Positions 1 to 9,300 of a DNA stretch of 64,000 bases are shown in pieces; position 1 is the stretch's first letter; each line of letters opens with the position of its first letter. Below the pieces are notes generated by a model that searched no databases, was not told the DNA's origin, and was given only the letters and a program-made list of their open reading frames with translations. This stretch comes from Azoarcus sp. Its GTDB lineage: Bacteria; Pseudomonadota; Gammaproteobacteria; Burkholderiales; Rhodocyclaceae. The stretch lies in NCBI GenBank assembly GCA_031277415.1, contig JAITMK010000131.1, forward strand, positions 1 to 64,000, in the 5' to 3' direction. Both the position numbers and the translations under genes were made by a program.

Positions 1-19
1 TACCCCCTATATCCACCAT

Positions 20-121
20 TTGTCATCCTGCTTGATACCGCAGGATCCACGCGGCGTCTGGATTCTGCGACTTCGCTTCGCTGCGCGCAGAATGACAGGA
101 GGGGTTTTGCAGGCTTTCCTT
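20..121 (+). repeat. Dispersed palindromic MITE-like repeat, family A (copy 1)
   Basis: Shares 'TCATCCTG..GCAGGATCCACGC..GTCTGGATTCTGCGACTTCGCTTCGCTGCGCGCAGAATGACRGGAGGGGTTTTGCAG' with copies near 4341, 12279, 28118 (inv), 41493, 43513 (inv), 58251. Confidence 0.85.
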
Positions 122-1025
122 AGAGATAAGGATGCCAACAATCATCGCTGGAAGAATGTTGTTTGCACAAAGGTTCGACGTATTCCAGACCCGGAAAACG
201 TTCGGCGAAGGCGTTTTTTAGCGCATTGCGCAAGGCCTTCATTTTCTTTGTGACACCTTCTGAGAAGAAAAGACTTGAATTAGAACCAACGATTTTGAAT
301 GAAACGATATTTGGTTCATGGAATGAATATATCATACTTATGTTTTCGCTCTTATCTTTATAACGCGAGCAAGTATCTGGGTTTGGTTCGTTTTCACAAG
401 TCAGCCAGTTCGATCTGCCATATCTGTCAGCCTTCGCAAACCCGTGCTTCTCGGCGACTTCTTTGATCGCAACGGCTACTGTGCTCCAATCGAGCACGGT
501 ATCAGGGTTTGTTGGGCGTATCGAGTATTGGTGGTGGGACGGCACGAAGGATGTCCCCATGATTCCGAGCAGGCTTATCCCCAGAATTGGTGCGGCTACA
601 AAACGCCTGGTCATGTACCAAGGCAGCGCGTAACGTTTGCTGTCGGCAAGGACTCGATTGCATAGAGGCATTACGCAAAGCGCCATCAAATCAGTGTAAT
701 CGACAGTCCTGCTAATTTTGTACGGGAGCAAATCGTTGGCTGTTTGGATGAAGAGGGCCGATAGCGGGCTTTTCCACCATAGAAAAACAGCAGTAATGCC
801 CAGCGTAACAGCCAACAAACGGCGCGGGAAAAGCGCCCCCAGCAGCAGGAACAGCACGGCAATCCCCGCAAAATCGGACAACTTTCCGGTAATTACATTT
901 GGATAAACCGACTTCAGCCACCAGTCGTTTATCAGTAAAGTGAGCAGCGCCAGTAGAAAGGGCCAAGTGACGGCAACGTCTAGCAGCCGATCTTGCTTCT
1001 GCTGTTTTGATTTCACTGGAATCAT
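120..1025 (-). CDS. Hypothetical multi-pass membrane protein (likely start MIPVKSKQQK)
   Basis: Long ORF; hydrophobic segments; longer ORF start would overlap the tRNA. Confidence 0.6.
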   Translation of the reverse strand: MIPVKSKQQKQDRLLDVAVTWPFLLALLTLLINDWWLKSVYPNVITGKLSDFAGIAVLFLLLGALFPRRLLAVTLGITAVFLWWKSPLSALFIQTANDLLPYKISRTVDYTDLMALCVMPLCNRVLADSKRYALPWYMTRRFVAAPILGISLLGIMGTSFVPSHHQYSIRPTNPDTVLDWSTVAVAIKEVAEKHGFAKADRYGRSNWLTCENEPNPDTCSRYKDKSENISMIYSFHEPNIVSFKIVGSNSSLFFSEGVTKKMKALRNALKNAFAERFPGLEYVEPLCKQHSSSDDCWHPYL

Positions 1026-1169
1026 GCTCTTGCCTACTGATATTTCATGAGAGAGTTTATTCTGAACTACCTTGGGAGCGGCTTCAACTCCGGGACGGAC
1101 AGTGCCATGCTCGCTCAGGTGCAGGCGTTTCATAAAAAAGGGCTGCATTGCTGCAACCCCTTGATTTTC

Positions 1170-1245
1170 TGGTAGGGGCACAAGGGCTCGAACCTTGGAC
1201 CTACGGATTAAGAGTCCGCTGCTCTACCAACTGAGCTATACCCCC
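1170..1245 (-). tRNA. tRNA-Lys (anticodon CTT)
   Basis: Reverse complement GGGGGTATAGCTCAGTTGGTAGAGCAGCGGACTCTTAATCCGTAGGTCCAAGGTTCGAGCCCTTGTGCCCCTACCA folds as a cloverleaf; CTCTTAA anticodon loop; encoded CCA. Confidence 0.96.
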
Positions 1246-1331
1246 TGAAAGAGCTGCGAATGATAAACGATGTTGTTTTGCCCTTCAACCAAAGTGTAGA
1301 AAAGTGTAGAAAAGGAGGGTAGGGGAGGCTG

Positions 1332-1901
1332 TCAAACTCCCAAAATGCGTCCGCCGCGCTGGCGGGCGAATGGGCCGGTGAGTGCGCCCAGGCCGGTGCT
1401 GCCGTGGGCGTGGCAGATTGCGCAGGCCAGCGCATCGGCGGCATCTGCCTGTGGTTCGCCGGTGAGCGACAGCAGCCTGGCAACCATGTGCTGTACTTGC
1501 TCCTTGCTGGCTTTGCCCTGACCGACCACGGCTTGTTTGATTTGTAGCGCGGTGTATTCGGCTATCGGCAGGTCGCGGGAGACCGCGCCGCAGATGACCG
1601 CTCCGCGCGCTTGCCCAAGAAGAAGGGTGGATTGGGGATTGACGTTGACGAAAACCTTTTCGACGGCGGCAATGCCGGGGTGGTAGGTGTCGATGATTTC
1701 GTGTACGCCATCGAGAAGGGTCTTGAGGCGGTCGGGCAGGGGACGGTCACCGCCTTCGCTGGTTCGGATGCAGCCGCTGGCAACGTAGTGCAGGTGGTTG
1801 CCGGATACGTCGATGATGCCGAAACCGGTGATCCGCAGCCCTGGGTCGAGTCCGAGGATGCGGGTGAAGGCTGCGGCGGCTGGTGTGCCCGGAGTCTGCA
1901 T
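1332..1901 (-). CDS. ruvC: Crossover junction endodeoxyribonuclease RuvC
   Basis: [19 protein letters not shown]-terminus, [36 protein letters not shown]. Confidence 0.96.
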   Translation of the reverse strand: MQTPGTPAAAAFTRILGLDPGLRITGFGIIDVSGNHLHYVASGCIRTSEGGDRPLPDRLKTLLDGVHEIIDTYHPGIAAVEKVFVNVNPQSTLLLGQARGAVICGAVSRDLPIAEYTALQIKQAVVGQGKASKEQVQHMVARLLSLTGEPQADAADALACAICHAHGSTGLGALTGPFARQRGGRILGV

Positions 1902-1910
1902 GGTGGATTC

Positions 1911-2639
1911 TTATTCGCTGTCCAGCACGGCAGAGGTGTAGACCTCCTGCACGTCGTCGAGCGCGTCGAGGGCGTCGAGCAGTTTTTGCATTCGCAGGCT
2001 GTCTTCGCCGGAGAGTTCCGTTTCGTTCAGCGGTTTCATGGTGACTTCGCCGAATTCGGGTTTGAACCCGGCAGCCTCCAGCGCCTCTCGCGCAGCGGAG
2101 AATTCCCACGGGCCGGTCATGACTTCGATGGAGCCGTCGTCGTGGGTGAGGATGTCTTCGGCTCCGGCTTCGAGCGCAGCTTCCATCAGAGCTTCTTCAT
2201 CTGTTCCGGGGGCGAAGAGCAGTTGCCCGCAGTGTTTGAACTGGAAGGCGACGCAGCCGTCCGTGCCCAGACTGCCGCCGTATTTGCTGAAGGCGTGGCG
2301 CACGTCGGCAACGGTGCGGTTTCTGCTGTCGGTGAGGCAGTCGACCATGACCGCCGCGCCCGCGATGCCGTAGCCTTCGTAGCGCACTTCTTCGTAGACG
2401 ACGCCTTCGAGTTGGCCCGTGCCGCGCTTGATGGCGTTTTCGATGGTGTCCTTGGGAACGGATTCGCCCTTGGCCTTGTCGATAGCCAGCCGCAGGCGCG
2501 GGTTGGCAGTGATGTCACTGCCGCCCATTTTGGCGGCGACGGTGATTTCCTTGATCAGTTTGGTGAAAATCTTGCCCCGTTTGGCGTCCTGGCGCCCTTT
2601 GCGGTGCTGGATATTGGCCCATTTGGAATGACCAGCCAT
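1911..2639 (-). CDS. yebC: YebC/PmpR family regulatory protein
   Basis: [32 protein letters not shown] signature. Confidence 0.97.
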   Translation of the reverse strand: MAGHSKWANIQHRKGRQDAKRGKIFTKLIKEITVAAKMGGSDITANPRLRLAIDKAKGESVPKDTIENAIKRGTGQLEGVVYEEVRYEGYGIAGAAVMVDCLTDSRNRTVADVRHAFSKYGGSLGTDGCVAFQFKHCGQLLFAPGTDEEALMEAALEAGAEDILTHDDGSIEVMTGPWEFSAAREALEAAGFKPEFGEVTMKPLNETELSGEDSLRMQKLLDALDALDDVQEVYTSAVLDSE

Positions 2640-2817
2640 GCGTTGAACCTCTGGCGTTGTATGCGAGAAACGCTCTATTTTAGCGGCTCAGACGCCCCCT
2701 AGCCAGACGGTTTTGAATTCGTGTCACCGGTTTTGAATTCGGGTAGTTGCTGATGTCGTGGTTCGATTGCGCCAGGCAATGGGATAATGTGCGCCCGTTT
2801 CATTTTTTCTTTTTCCA

Positions 2818-3705
2818 ATGCCTGCCATTCAATGGTTTCCGGGTCACATGAATTCCGCGCGCCGCGCGTTTGCCAAGGCGCTTGCGGCAATAGACGTGGT
2901 CATCGAGGTGACGGACGCGCGCCTGCCCGGCGCAAGCAGCAATCCGATGATCGAAGAATTGCGGCACTTCCGGAATCGTCCCTGCCTGAAACTGCTCAAC
3001 AAAGCCGATCTCGCCGACCCGAAGGCGACTCGTGAGTGGATCGCGTACTACAACGCCCAGCCCGGCGTGCGGGCAATCGCCATTTCGGCGAAACATCCGG
3101 CGGATGTGGAACGCATCCCGGTACTGTCCCGGCAACTCGCGCCGCACCGTAGCGGAGCGGAAAAACCCTTGCGGATGGCGCTGGCGGGCATTCCGAACGT
3201 AGGAAAATCCACGCTGATGAACGCGCTTCTGAAACGTCGCGTGGCGAAGGTCGGCGATGAACCGGCGGTAACGAAAAGCCAGCAGACGCTCGACCTGGGG
3301 CCGGGAATGACCCTGACGGATACGCCGGGCCTGATGTGGCCGAAGATCGAACACGATGCGGACGGCTTCATGCTGGCCGCCAGCCACGCGATTGGCCGCA
3401 ATGCGGTAATCGATGAAGAAGTGGCGGTGAACCTGGGGTCGATTCTGCTGGCACGTTATCCGGCGTTCATTGAAGTTCGTTACCGGATCGATGTCACCGG
3501 GCTGGATGGGGAAGGGCTGCTGGAGCGCATCGCCCATCGGCGCGGCTGCATACGCAAGGGCGGAGGGCTCGATCTGGAAAAGGCCGCAAACGTTTTTCTT
3601 GTGGATTACCGCTCTGGAACACTGGGCCGCATCACTCTGGAAGTGCCGGAAAGCCGTCAGCAGATGTTGGCGGCAGCGGAAAGTGTGCCGGATGTTTTGA
3701 GTTAG
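2818..3705 (+). CDS. Ribosome biogenesis GTPase YlqF/RbgA family
   Basis: IQWFPGHMNSARRAF; circularly permuted GTPase motifs, GIPNVGKSTLMNALL, DTPGLMWPK. Confidence 0.93.
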   Translation: MPAIQWFPGHMNSARRAFAKALAAIDVVIEVTDARLPGASSNPMIEELRHFRNRPCLKLLNKADLADPKATREWIAYYNAQPGVRAIAISAKHPADVERIPVLSRQLAPHRSGAEKPLRMALAGIPNVGKSTLMNALLKRRVAKVGDEPAVTKSQQTLDLGPGMTLTDTPGLMWPKIEHDADGFMLAASHAIGRNAVIDEEVAVNLGSILLARYPAFIEVRYRIDVTGLDGEGLLERIAHRRGCIRKGGGLDLEKAANVFLVDYRSGTLGRITLEVPESRQQMLAAAESVPDVLS

Positions 3706-3869
3706 GGGTCGATCTGCTGGCATACGCAGGCTGCATTCTATTCGCGTATTTCAGGTTTGCCTAAACCTATTAACCTGGCTCGAAGATCAAACATTTTAAA
3801 CTGCCTAACAAATTGTTTTGTATGTATTTTATACAGTAACTCTGTCTGGTTTATACGTGCCAGTTTAAT

Positions 3870-3960
3870 AATCGAAGAGACATTCGCTGTTTCGAGCAGG
3901 GATTGACAGTACTTGCAAGGTAAATGATACTGTTCTTATCAAGGCTGTTTATCTATATGC
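3870..3960 (+). promoter_or_regulatory. Sigma70-like promoter region, copy 1 of a duplicated segment
   Basis: TTGACA (3903-3908) - 17 bp - GATACT (3926-3931); about 90 bp shared with 4600-4687. Confidence 0.6.
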
Positions 3961-4036
3961 AGTGAGGGGGTGCAAACCTTCTACGTTAGGTATTCTGTCT
4001 TGTATATTCACCACCTCAAGCACAGGAGAATGTTTC

Positions 4037-4270
4037 ATGCGTCCAATCATTCAGAGTTTTGCTCTTGTTTTTGCAACTGGCATAGCCTTCACGCTTTCTG
4101 CCTGCTCGGAACCAACTCGTACAGTGGAGTGGTACAAAGAACATGAGAAAGAGCGCAAAGCGAAGCTCCAGGAATGCGCGAACAATCCCTCCGAACACAT
4201 GGCTACGCCCAACTGTACCAATGCAGGACTAGGAGAAATACAGGCTCTCACGGAAGCAATGAGAAAATGA
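4037..4270 (+). CDS. EexN-like small lipoprotein
   Basis: Lipoprotein signal (FTLSAC) and VEWYKEHEKERKAKLQECANNP, resembling EexN-family entry-exclusion lipoproteins. Confidence 0.65.
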   Translation: MRPIIQSFALVFATGIAFTLSACSEPTRTVEWYKEHEKERKAKLQECANNPSEHMATPNCTNAGLGEIQALTEAMRK

Positions 4271-4340
4271 CCGTGGCAGCATTCGGTGAACACGGAATCA
4301 AGCCTTAGGCGTTAAGTTTCAGTACCCTATTACCCACCGC

Positions 4341-4422
4341 TTGTCATCCTGAGCGAAGTCGCAGGATCCACGCAATGTCTGGATTCTGCGACTTCGCTTC
4401 GCTGCGCGCAGAATGACGGGGA
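4341..4422 (+). repeat. Family A palindromic repeat (copy 2)
   Basis: Same core as copy 1. Confidence 0.85.
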
Positions 4423-4444
4423 AACGTCGGGCATGCACGGTCCC

Positions 4445-4562
4445 GTAGGGGCGAATAACTATTCGCCCTTGCCGCAGGTTGGATGTTGGGATTCGCTTCG
4501 CTCGTCCCAACCTACGCCCTTGCCGCAGCATTGTTGATGGGCGAATAATTATTCGCCCCTAC
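4445..4562. repeat. Family B paired-hairpin element GTAGGGGCGAATAAYTATTCGCCC..CCCCTAC interrupted by a 37-bp hairpin element
   Basis: Same 67-bp element as inverse of 40275-40341, plus 37-bp insert (4478-4514) flanked by 14-bp direct repeats CGCCCTTGCCGCAG (4464-4477, 4515-4528); 67+37+14=118. Confidence 0.85.
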
Positions 4563-4599
4563 ACCCGGCAATTGGGGAGGGGGTTTGCAGAGAATCCCT

Positions 4600-4687
4600 A
4601 ATCGAAGAGGTATCCGCTGTTTTGAGTAGGAATTGACTGCACTTGCGAGCCAAATGATAATGTTCTTATCTGTTTGTCTATATGTGG
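4600..4687 (+). promoter_or_regulatory. Sigma70-like promoter region, copy 2 of a duplicated segment
   Basis: TTGACT (4633-4638) - 17 bp - GATAAT (4656-4661); aligns with 3870-3960. Confidence 0.6.
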
Positions 4688-4696
4688 TTATAACTT

Positions 4697-5101
4697 ATGA
4701 AACCTTTATCGAAATTTGCCATATCCGTCGGCATATTTACTATCATAGGACCACTGGTTGGAAATGCTGTTTTAGGACTTTGGCTCGCGCTCGAAGGCGG
4801 ATTCGCGGAACTGCCTTCTGTGTTCGTCCTCACCTTGGGTCTCGCATATTTCTCCGGTATTTTGCCTGCGTGCACAGCAGGCATTTTGTTTGGCGCAATC
4901 ATCAACAAATACAATCTGCGTTCAGTTCCATCTATCATAATTGGACTCATGGCCGGAGCCGCCACTACAGCCCTTATCTCTTCCCTTCTGTACGAGGGGA
5001 TTTCTTCTAGAGAGGAAATGAATTTGCTGGTTTCGATTGGTGCCATCAGCGGGGCTATTTGCGGACTTATCGTATGGCGGATTGTTAGAGAGGTGGCCTG
5101 A
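4697..5101 (+). CDS. Hypothetical small membrane protein
   Basis: 134-aa ORF with several hydrophobic segments downstream of duplicated promoter. Confidence 0.6.
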   Translation: MKPLSKFAISVGIFTIIGPLVGNAVLGLWLALEGGFAELPSVFVLTLGLAYFSGILPACTAGILFGAIINKYNLRSVPSIIIGLMAGAATTALISSLLYEGISSREEMNLLVSIGAISGAICGLIVWRIVREVA

Positions 5102-5180
5102 ATGTAATTAGCGATCAAGTCGCCATATTCGCGTTCAAACACATGTATTTTAGTGTCTTACACCGCATTTGGAAGGTCGC

Positions 5181-5363
5181 ATGAAAAAGTTATTTGTAAT
5201 AATTGCAGTTAGCTTTGTTGTGTTTTCCATTACAGGCGGCATGCCGGGTGGTATGGGAGGGGCGCAGTCTGCAAGGACTGCCCCTATCTCGATCATGAAC
5301 GTTAGGCTATATTGCCCCTCTCAAGCAGTTTGCCTGCATGTACGTAAATTTTTAGGAGAGTAA
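5181..5363 (+). CDS. Hypothetical small protein with signal-peptide-like N-terminus
   Basis: MKKLFVIIAVSFVVFSITGG; stop overlaps the start of the next ORF (TAATG). Confidence 0.4.
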   Translation: MKKLFVIIAVSFVVFSITGGMPGGMGGAQSARTAPISIMNVRLYCPSQAVCLHVRKFLGE

Positions 5364-6046
5364 TGATGCGTAAATCACGTCTTGCACCAGCAGTTTTGAC
5401 ATTTTTAGGGCTGACTCGACGGGCAGAATCTCAAGAAACAATTGCTACTCGTGAACAAGCTCTGACTTTTGAAGTCGAGAAGCTTTTCTACACACCGGAA
5501 AATGTTAGGGTATTGTCAAAATTATGTAGTGTATTAGAAATTAATTGTGGCGAAATAGCTAATAAAGGTAGATTTCGGCTTATTCAGTCCCAAATACGTG
5601 TGGAGCAGATAGAAGAGGAAGTTGCACGAATAGACAAGGAAGTTGCACGGATAGACATGGAAGTTGCGCGAATAGAAAGGAAAGTGGCATGGGCGGATAA
5701 GAAAATAGCATGGATCAATAGGGAGGTAGTGCAGATAGAAGAGGAAGAAGCGCGGATAGAAAAAGAAGTAGCACGGATAGAAAATGAAGCCACACAGATG
5801 GATGAGGAAGCAGTACGGATATATAAGGAGGCAGCACTGATATATGAGGAAGGAGCATGGATAAAGAATGACGCAGCACAGATAACAAGGGAAGGAGCAC
5901 AGATATATGAAGAATCAGCACGGATACATGATGAAGGAGCACGGATATATGATGAAGGAGCACGGATACATGAGGAAGCAGCACGGATATATGGGGAAGT
6001 AAAACGATTAGAGGCTGAGACTGATGCTATTGGAAAGCCTGATTAA
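5363..6046 (+). CDS. Hypothetical heptad-repeat (coiled-coil) protein
   Basis: 227 aa; residues 80-219 are 20 consecutive heptads (xARIxxE); translational coupling TAATG; RBS AGGAGAG. Confidence 0.7.
   Translation: MMRKSRLAPAVLTFLGLTRRAESQETIATREQALTFEVEKLFYTPENVRVLSKLCSVLEINCGEIANKGRFRLIQSQIRVEQIEEEVARIDKEVARIDMEVARIERKVAWADKKIAWINREVVQIEEEEARIEKEVARIENEATQMDEEAVRIYKEAALIYEEGAWIKNDAAQITREGAQIYEESARIHDEGARIYDEGARIHEEAARIYGEVKRLEAETDAIGKPD
5600..6019 (+). repeat. Coding minisatellite, 21-bp period, 20 units
   Basis: 20 x 21 bp = 420 bp encoding VEQIEEE VARIDKE VARIDME ... VKRLEAE. Confidence 0.9.
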
Positions 6047-6066
6047 CACCTGATTTCTGCTAAGGC

Positions 6067-6280
6067 GATTGTACCTATATGTCATACTTGTTTTGTTCCC
6101 GCGCGCTTTCCCATTCCGTCATTCCCGCGTGTTCCCCGCTCAGGATCACTGCGGGGACAAGCTTTGGCGGGAATTCAGCGTTTTTTGCAATTCAATCAAC
6201 ACGGCCCTTTTTGCCTCATGCTTTGGATTGTTTGTCGTCGCGAGGTGTTTGCTGTCAAAGGTAAAGACGCTGGATTCCCG
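6067..6280 (-). repeat. Family E long dispersed repeat (inverse of 43919-44104)
   Basis: Reverse complement 'CGGGAATCCAGCGTCTTTACCTTTGACAGCAAAC.CCTCGCGACGACAAAC..' nearly identical to 43919 onward. Confidence 0.85.
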
Positions 6281-6342
6281 TTCACATGCCCGCCCATAGG
6301 GGCGGCAATCTGCCGCCCGTCCAATTCTCCTTTTTTTCAACG

Positions 6343-9300
6343 CTATTTGGCCTCTATCTCAATTTTTTCGCCGCTTACCCAATGCTTGTGCTCGTCAAGG
6401 TAGAAGGCGTAGGCCCGCGAGGCCGATCCGGTATAGATGCCGGGTATGTTGGCCGTAAACGGTATGCTCAAGTCTACTTCGGTGTTGCCTTTCATTACTC
6501 GCCAGTACAGCACCAGTTCGCGCCCGATTATTTCGTAAGACGCAATCTGCCCGGCGCTTGCCAATTCTTTAAGGCGTTCGTGCCGAGGTTCAAGACCGGC
6601 GGGCATGCCGATTACGGCAAGAGGCATTGAAGTGTCGGTCTTGGCTTCTACTCTGACCTTGAGGTCCACCAGTTCCCCTTCCTTCACTTTTGAAGAGGAG
6701 AGCCTGGTAGAAAGTAGCAGCGGACATTCGTCGCTGCTGGCAGGCTGTGGGGTGTTGTAGGTTACGGTTACGACAAAGGGCATATCGGCCCCGTCTTCCA
6801 TGGCCAGTTCAATCCTGTGCTCGCCCGAAGTCATGGCCGCGCTGAAATCCGGCAGTACGATGGCGCTCTTGGAGTCTTTGTCGAAGGCAATCGGGTTGCC
6901 AAAAGGCTTGCCGTTGATTTTGAGTTGCGCTTTCCCCGGAGCTTTGGGCTTGCTGCGGGCGGCATCGTAGGCGTTGATAGCTTTGAGAACCAAGATTGTG
7001 GACTGGGTGCTGCCAAAGCGCCCGGCTTTGCAGTTTTCAAACAGCCAACTCATGGCCTGTTCAACCGCACCAGCGAACTCATCGCCAAGACGCAGCCAGG
7101 AAATTATGGCCAACGAGGTGGTTTCTATTTTGAGGGCGTCGCCGCCGGAACGGGTGATGGAGGTTTCAGCGCCGGTCAGATAGCCGTCCTTGTTCTGGGC
7201 CGTCTGCATCTTTTTGGCAGCAGCGAGGGCCGCCTCTTTTTCGCCCGCGAGATACATGATGTTTGCGCCAAGAGCCAGCAGGTACGGGTCTTTCGTTTCG
7301 CCCAGCAGCTTTTTGGCGGCGTTTATTTCAGCCTTGAGTTCGGATGGGTTTTCGCCGGATTCCAACAGAGTCCAGAGGATGTATAAATTGGTGAGCGGAA
7401 CCGGGGCTGCGCCAAAGGAGTCGAGGGCCCTGGTGTTGCGTTCGAATCCACCCTTGCCGTCGCGACGAGCCATGAGCCAGTTGCGGGTGCGCTCCACCAT
7501 GGCGCTGTCAACGGCCATTACCTTTTTCATTTCAGTAAACTGCATGAGGCCGTAAGCGGTCAAGGCTTCATGCCCCGGATTGTCGCCAAACCATTCATAG
7601 CCCCTGTCTTTGGACTCAAAGCCGATAAGGCGTTTGTAGCTTTCGTCCAAAAGTTTCTCGGCATTCTTGATTTTTTCGGGCGAAACACCGGGATGGCTCA
7701 GGAAATATTGCTGGGCCATTACCAGCGGAAAGCTGGTGGAACTGGTCTGTTCGAAGCAGCCGTAGGGGCTGCGCAAAAGCGCATTCAAGGCTTCTTCCAG
7801 GTTGGCCAACGGAGTGGGATAGATTTTGGCCTCGGCACGCATGCTGCCAGGCACGATTTCGCTGGCGATGGTGAAAGACCGGCCAAAAGGTTTGGTCGGC
7901 CCAAGCATGCCGGAAGCGTCCAGCTGCACCGGGAACCCACGGGGCAAAACCTTTATGGGACGGGTTACCGAGTCGGTATAGCCGCCAGCCGTTGCGTTGA
8001 GAGTGAGGAGGTATTGGGCGACAACGTCCGGTTCAAGGACAAGCAGCGCGCGAGAACGCGATCCGGCGGATAGTGTCTTGGGCATGGCTGAAATTGCGCC
8101 GGGTTTCAGACCTTCGGCTCGCGCCAGAATGGCTGGCTTGTCAAGCGCATGGGGCATGGAGTTGACAAGGGCTACGGGAAGATTTATCCGGTCGCCGGTT
8201 ACGACTTCGGGCGGAAACTTGGGCTCGATGTAGAAAGGTTCAAGAGATGCGATTTCGTGTGTGGTCTCGCCCAGGGCGCCATTGTTGCCAAAGGCGTCGG
8301 CCCGCAGACGGAAGGAGGTGACGCTGTCGGAAAGATCAAACTCCACGGTGGCCAGGCCATCCCGGGGGTTGGTGCGTATTCCGGCATTCCAGTACAAGGT
8401 TTCGGTGAAATCCACCCGGTCGTTGGGGCGGCGGTCTGGGCGCGCCTTGTGCGCGTATTCGCGCACGTATACGTCATACTGCCGTATCCGCGCCCGCGCA
8501 AATGGCTCCTCTATAATCGCCGCCATTGGCAGTGCCTCTGCCGCCGGCGCTGGCGCCGGCTTCGCTATTTCTTCCTGTACGGGTGGCATGTCCTGCAACG
8601 GTTCTGGCGACGGTAACGGTTCCGGCTGTTGCGCCGCTCCGTCCTGAGCGCCCTCCATGGCGAGTTCCGCCAAGTTCTGGAAGAGAAAATCCTCGTCCTT
8701 CGGGGCAGCCATCCGGCGTATAAATCTGAATTCGCCCATGCCTGCCGCCATCGGCATCTGATCAGGGGCAGGGGCAACTATGGCAAGGGCGCGGCGTACG
8801 TCTTCCGGGTTGTTTTTCAGGGCGTCGTCGAGGCGGGAGAGAACAAAACGCCGCCAGCCCTGCGTGCCCAGCAGCAGGTCGACCTGGCGGGCTGCTTCGG
8901 GGTTTTTGGGGTCGAAATACACATGCGCGTCGGCAAGGTCTTTCACTTCATTTTCAAGGTAGACCATCACCGGCAGACTGGGCGCCTGATCGCGTTTTTC
9001 GACCATCTCCAGCACAGCGTCGTCGGTCAGGACAAGACCCACCACGGCTTCCACCGGGTTGTTTTTTTCGTCTTTGGTCTCGATTTTCAGGCGCACTTTG
9101 CTTCCGGGCGTGGGCGACGACCCGGCGGGAATGGTTTCGACGCCAACGCCGATTTGCACTTTGAATTTTGGCTCGCGGAATACCAGGCGCTCGGCCAGCG
9201 GCTTGCCGGATTTGTTCCAGACAGTAGCAATGAGCACGCCTTCGACATCGTCGGGTTTCAGGCTTACTTCGTTTTGTCCGGCCTTGAGTTTGGCTTGAGC

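Noticed and set aside
20-253. 77-aa ORF ([14 protein letters not shown]...) and similar ORFs at 12233, 28106, 28186, 43422, 58179 N-terminus
   Set aside because: Translations of the family A/C non-coding repeats
5584-5984. Minus-strand ORFs rich in S/I/R/A and L/H/V/S repeats
   Set aside because: Complement of the 21-bp minisatellite; openness is a consequence of period divisible by three
5600-6019. Possible CRISPR array because of regular repeats
   Set aside because: No spacers; contiguous 21-bp units that are an in-frame coding repeat
6069-6403. Small ORFs in the 6.07-6.40 kb repeat region
   Set aside because: Overlap family E repeat; no conserved protein features or RBS support
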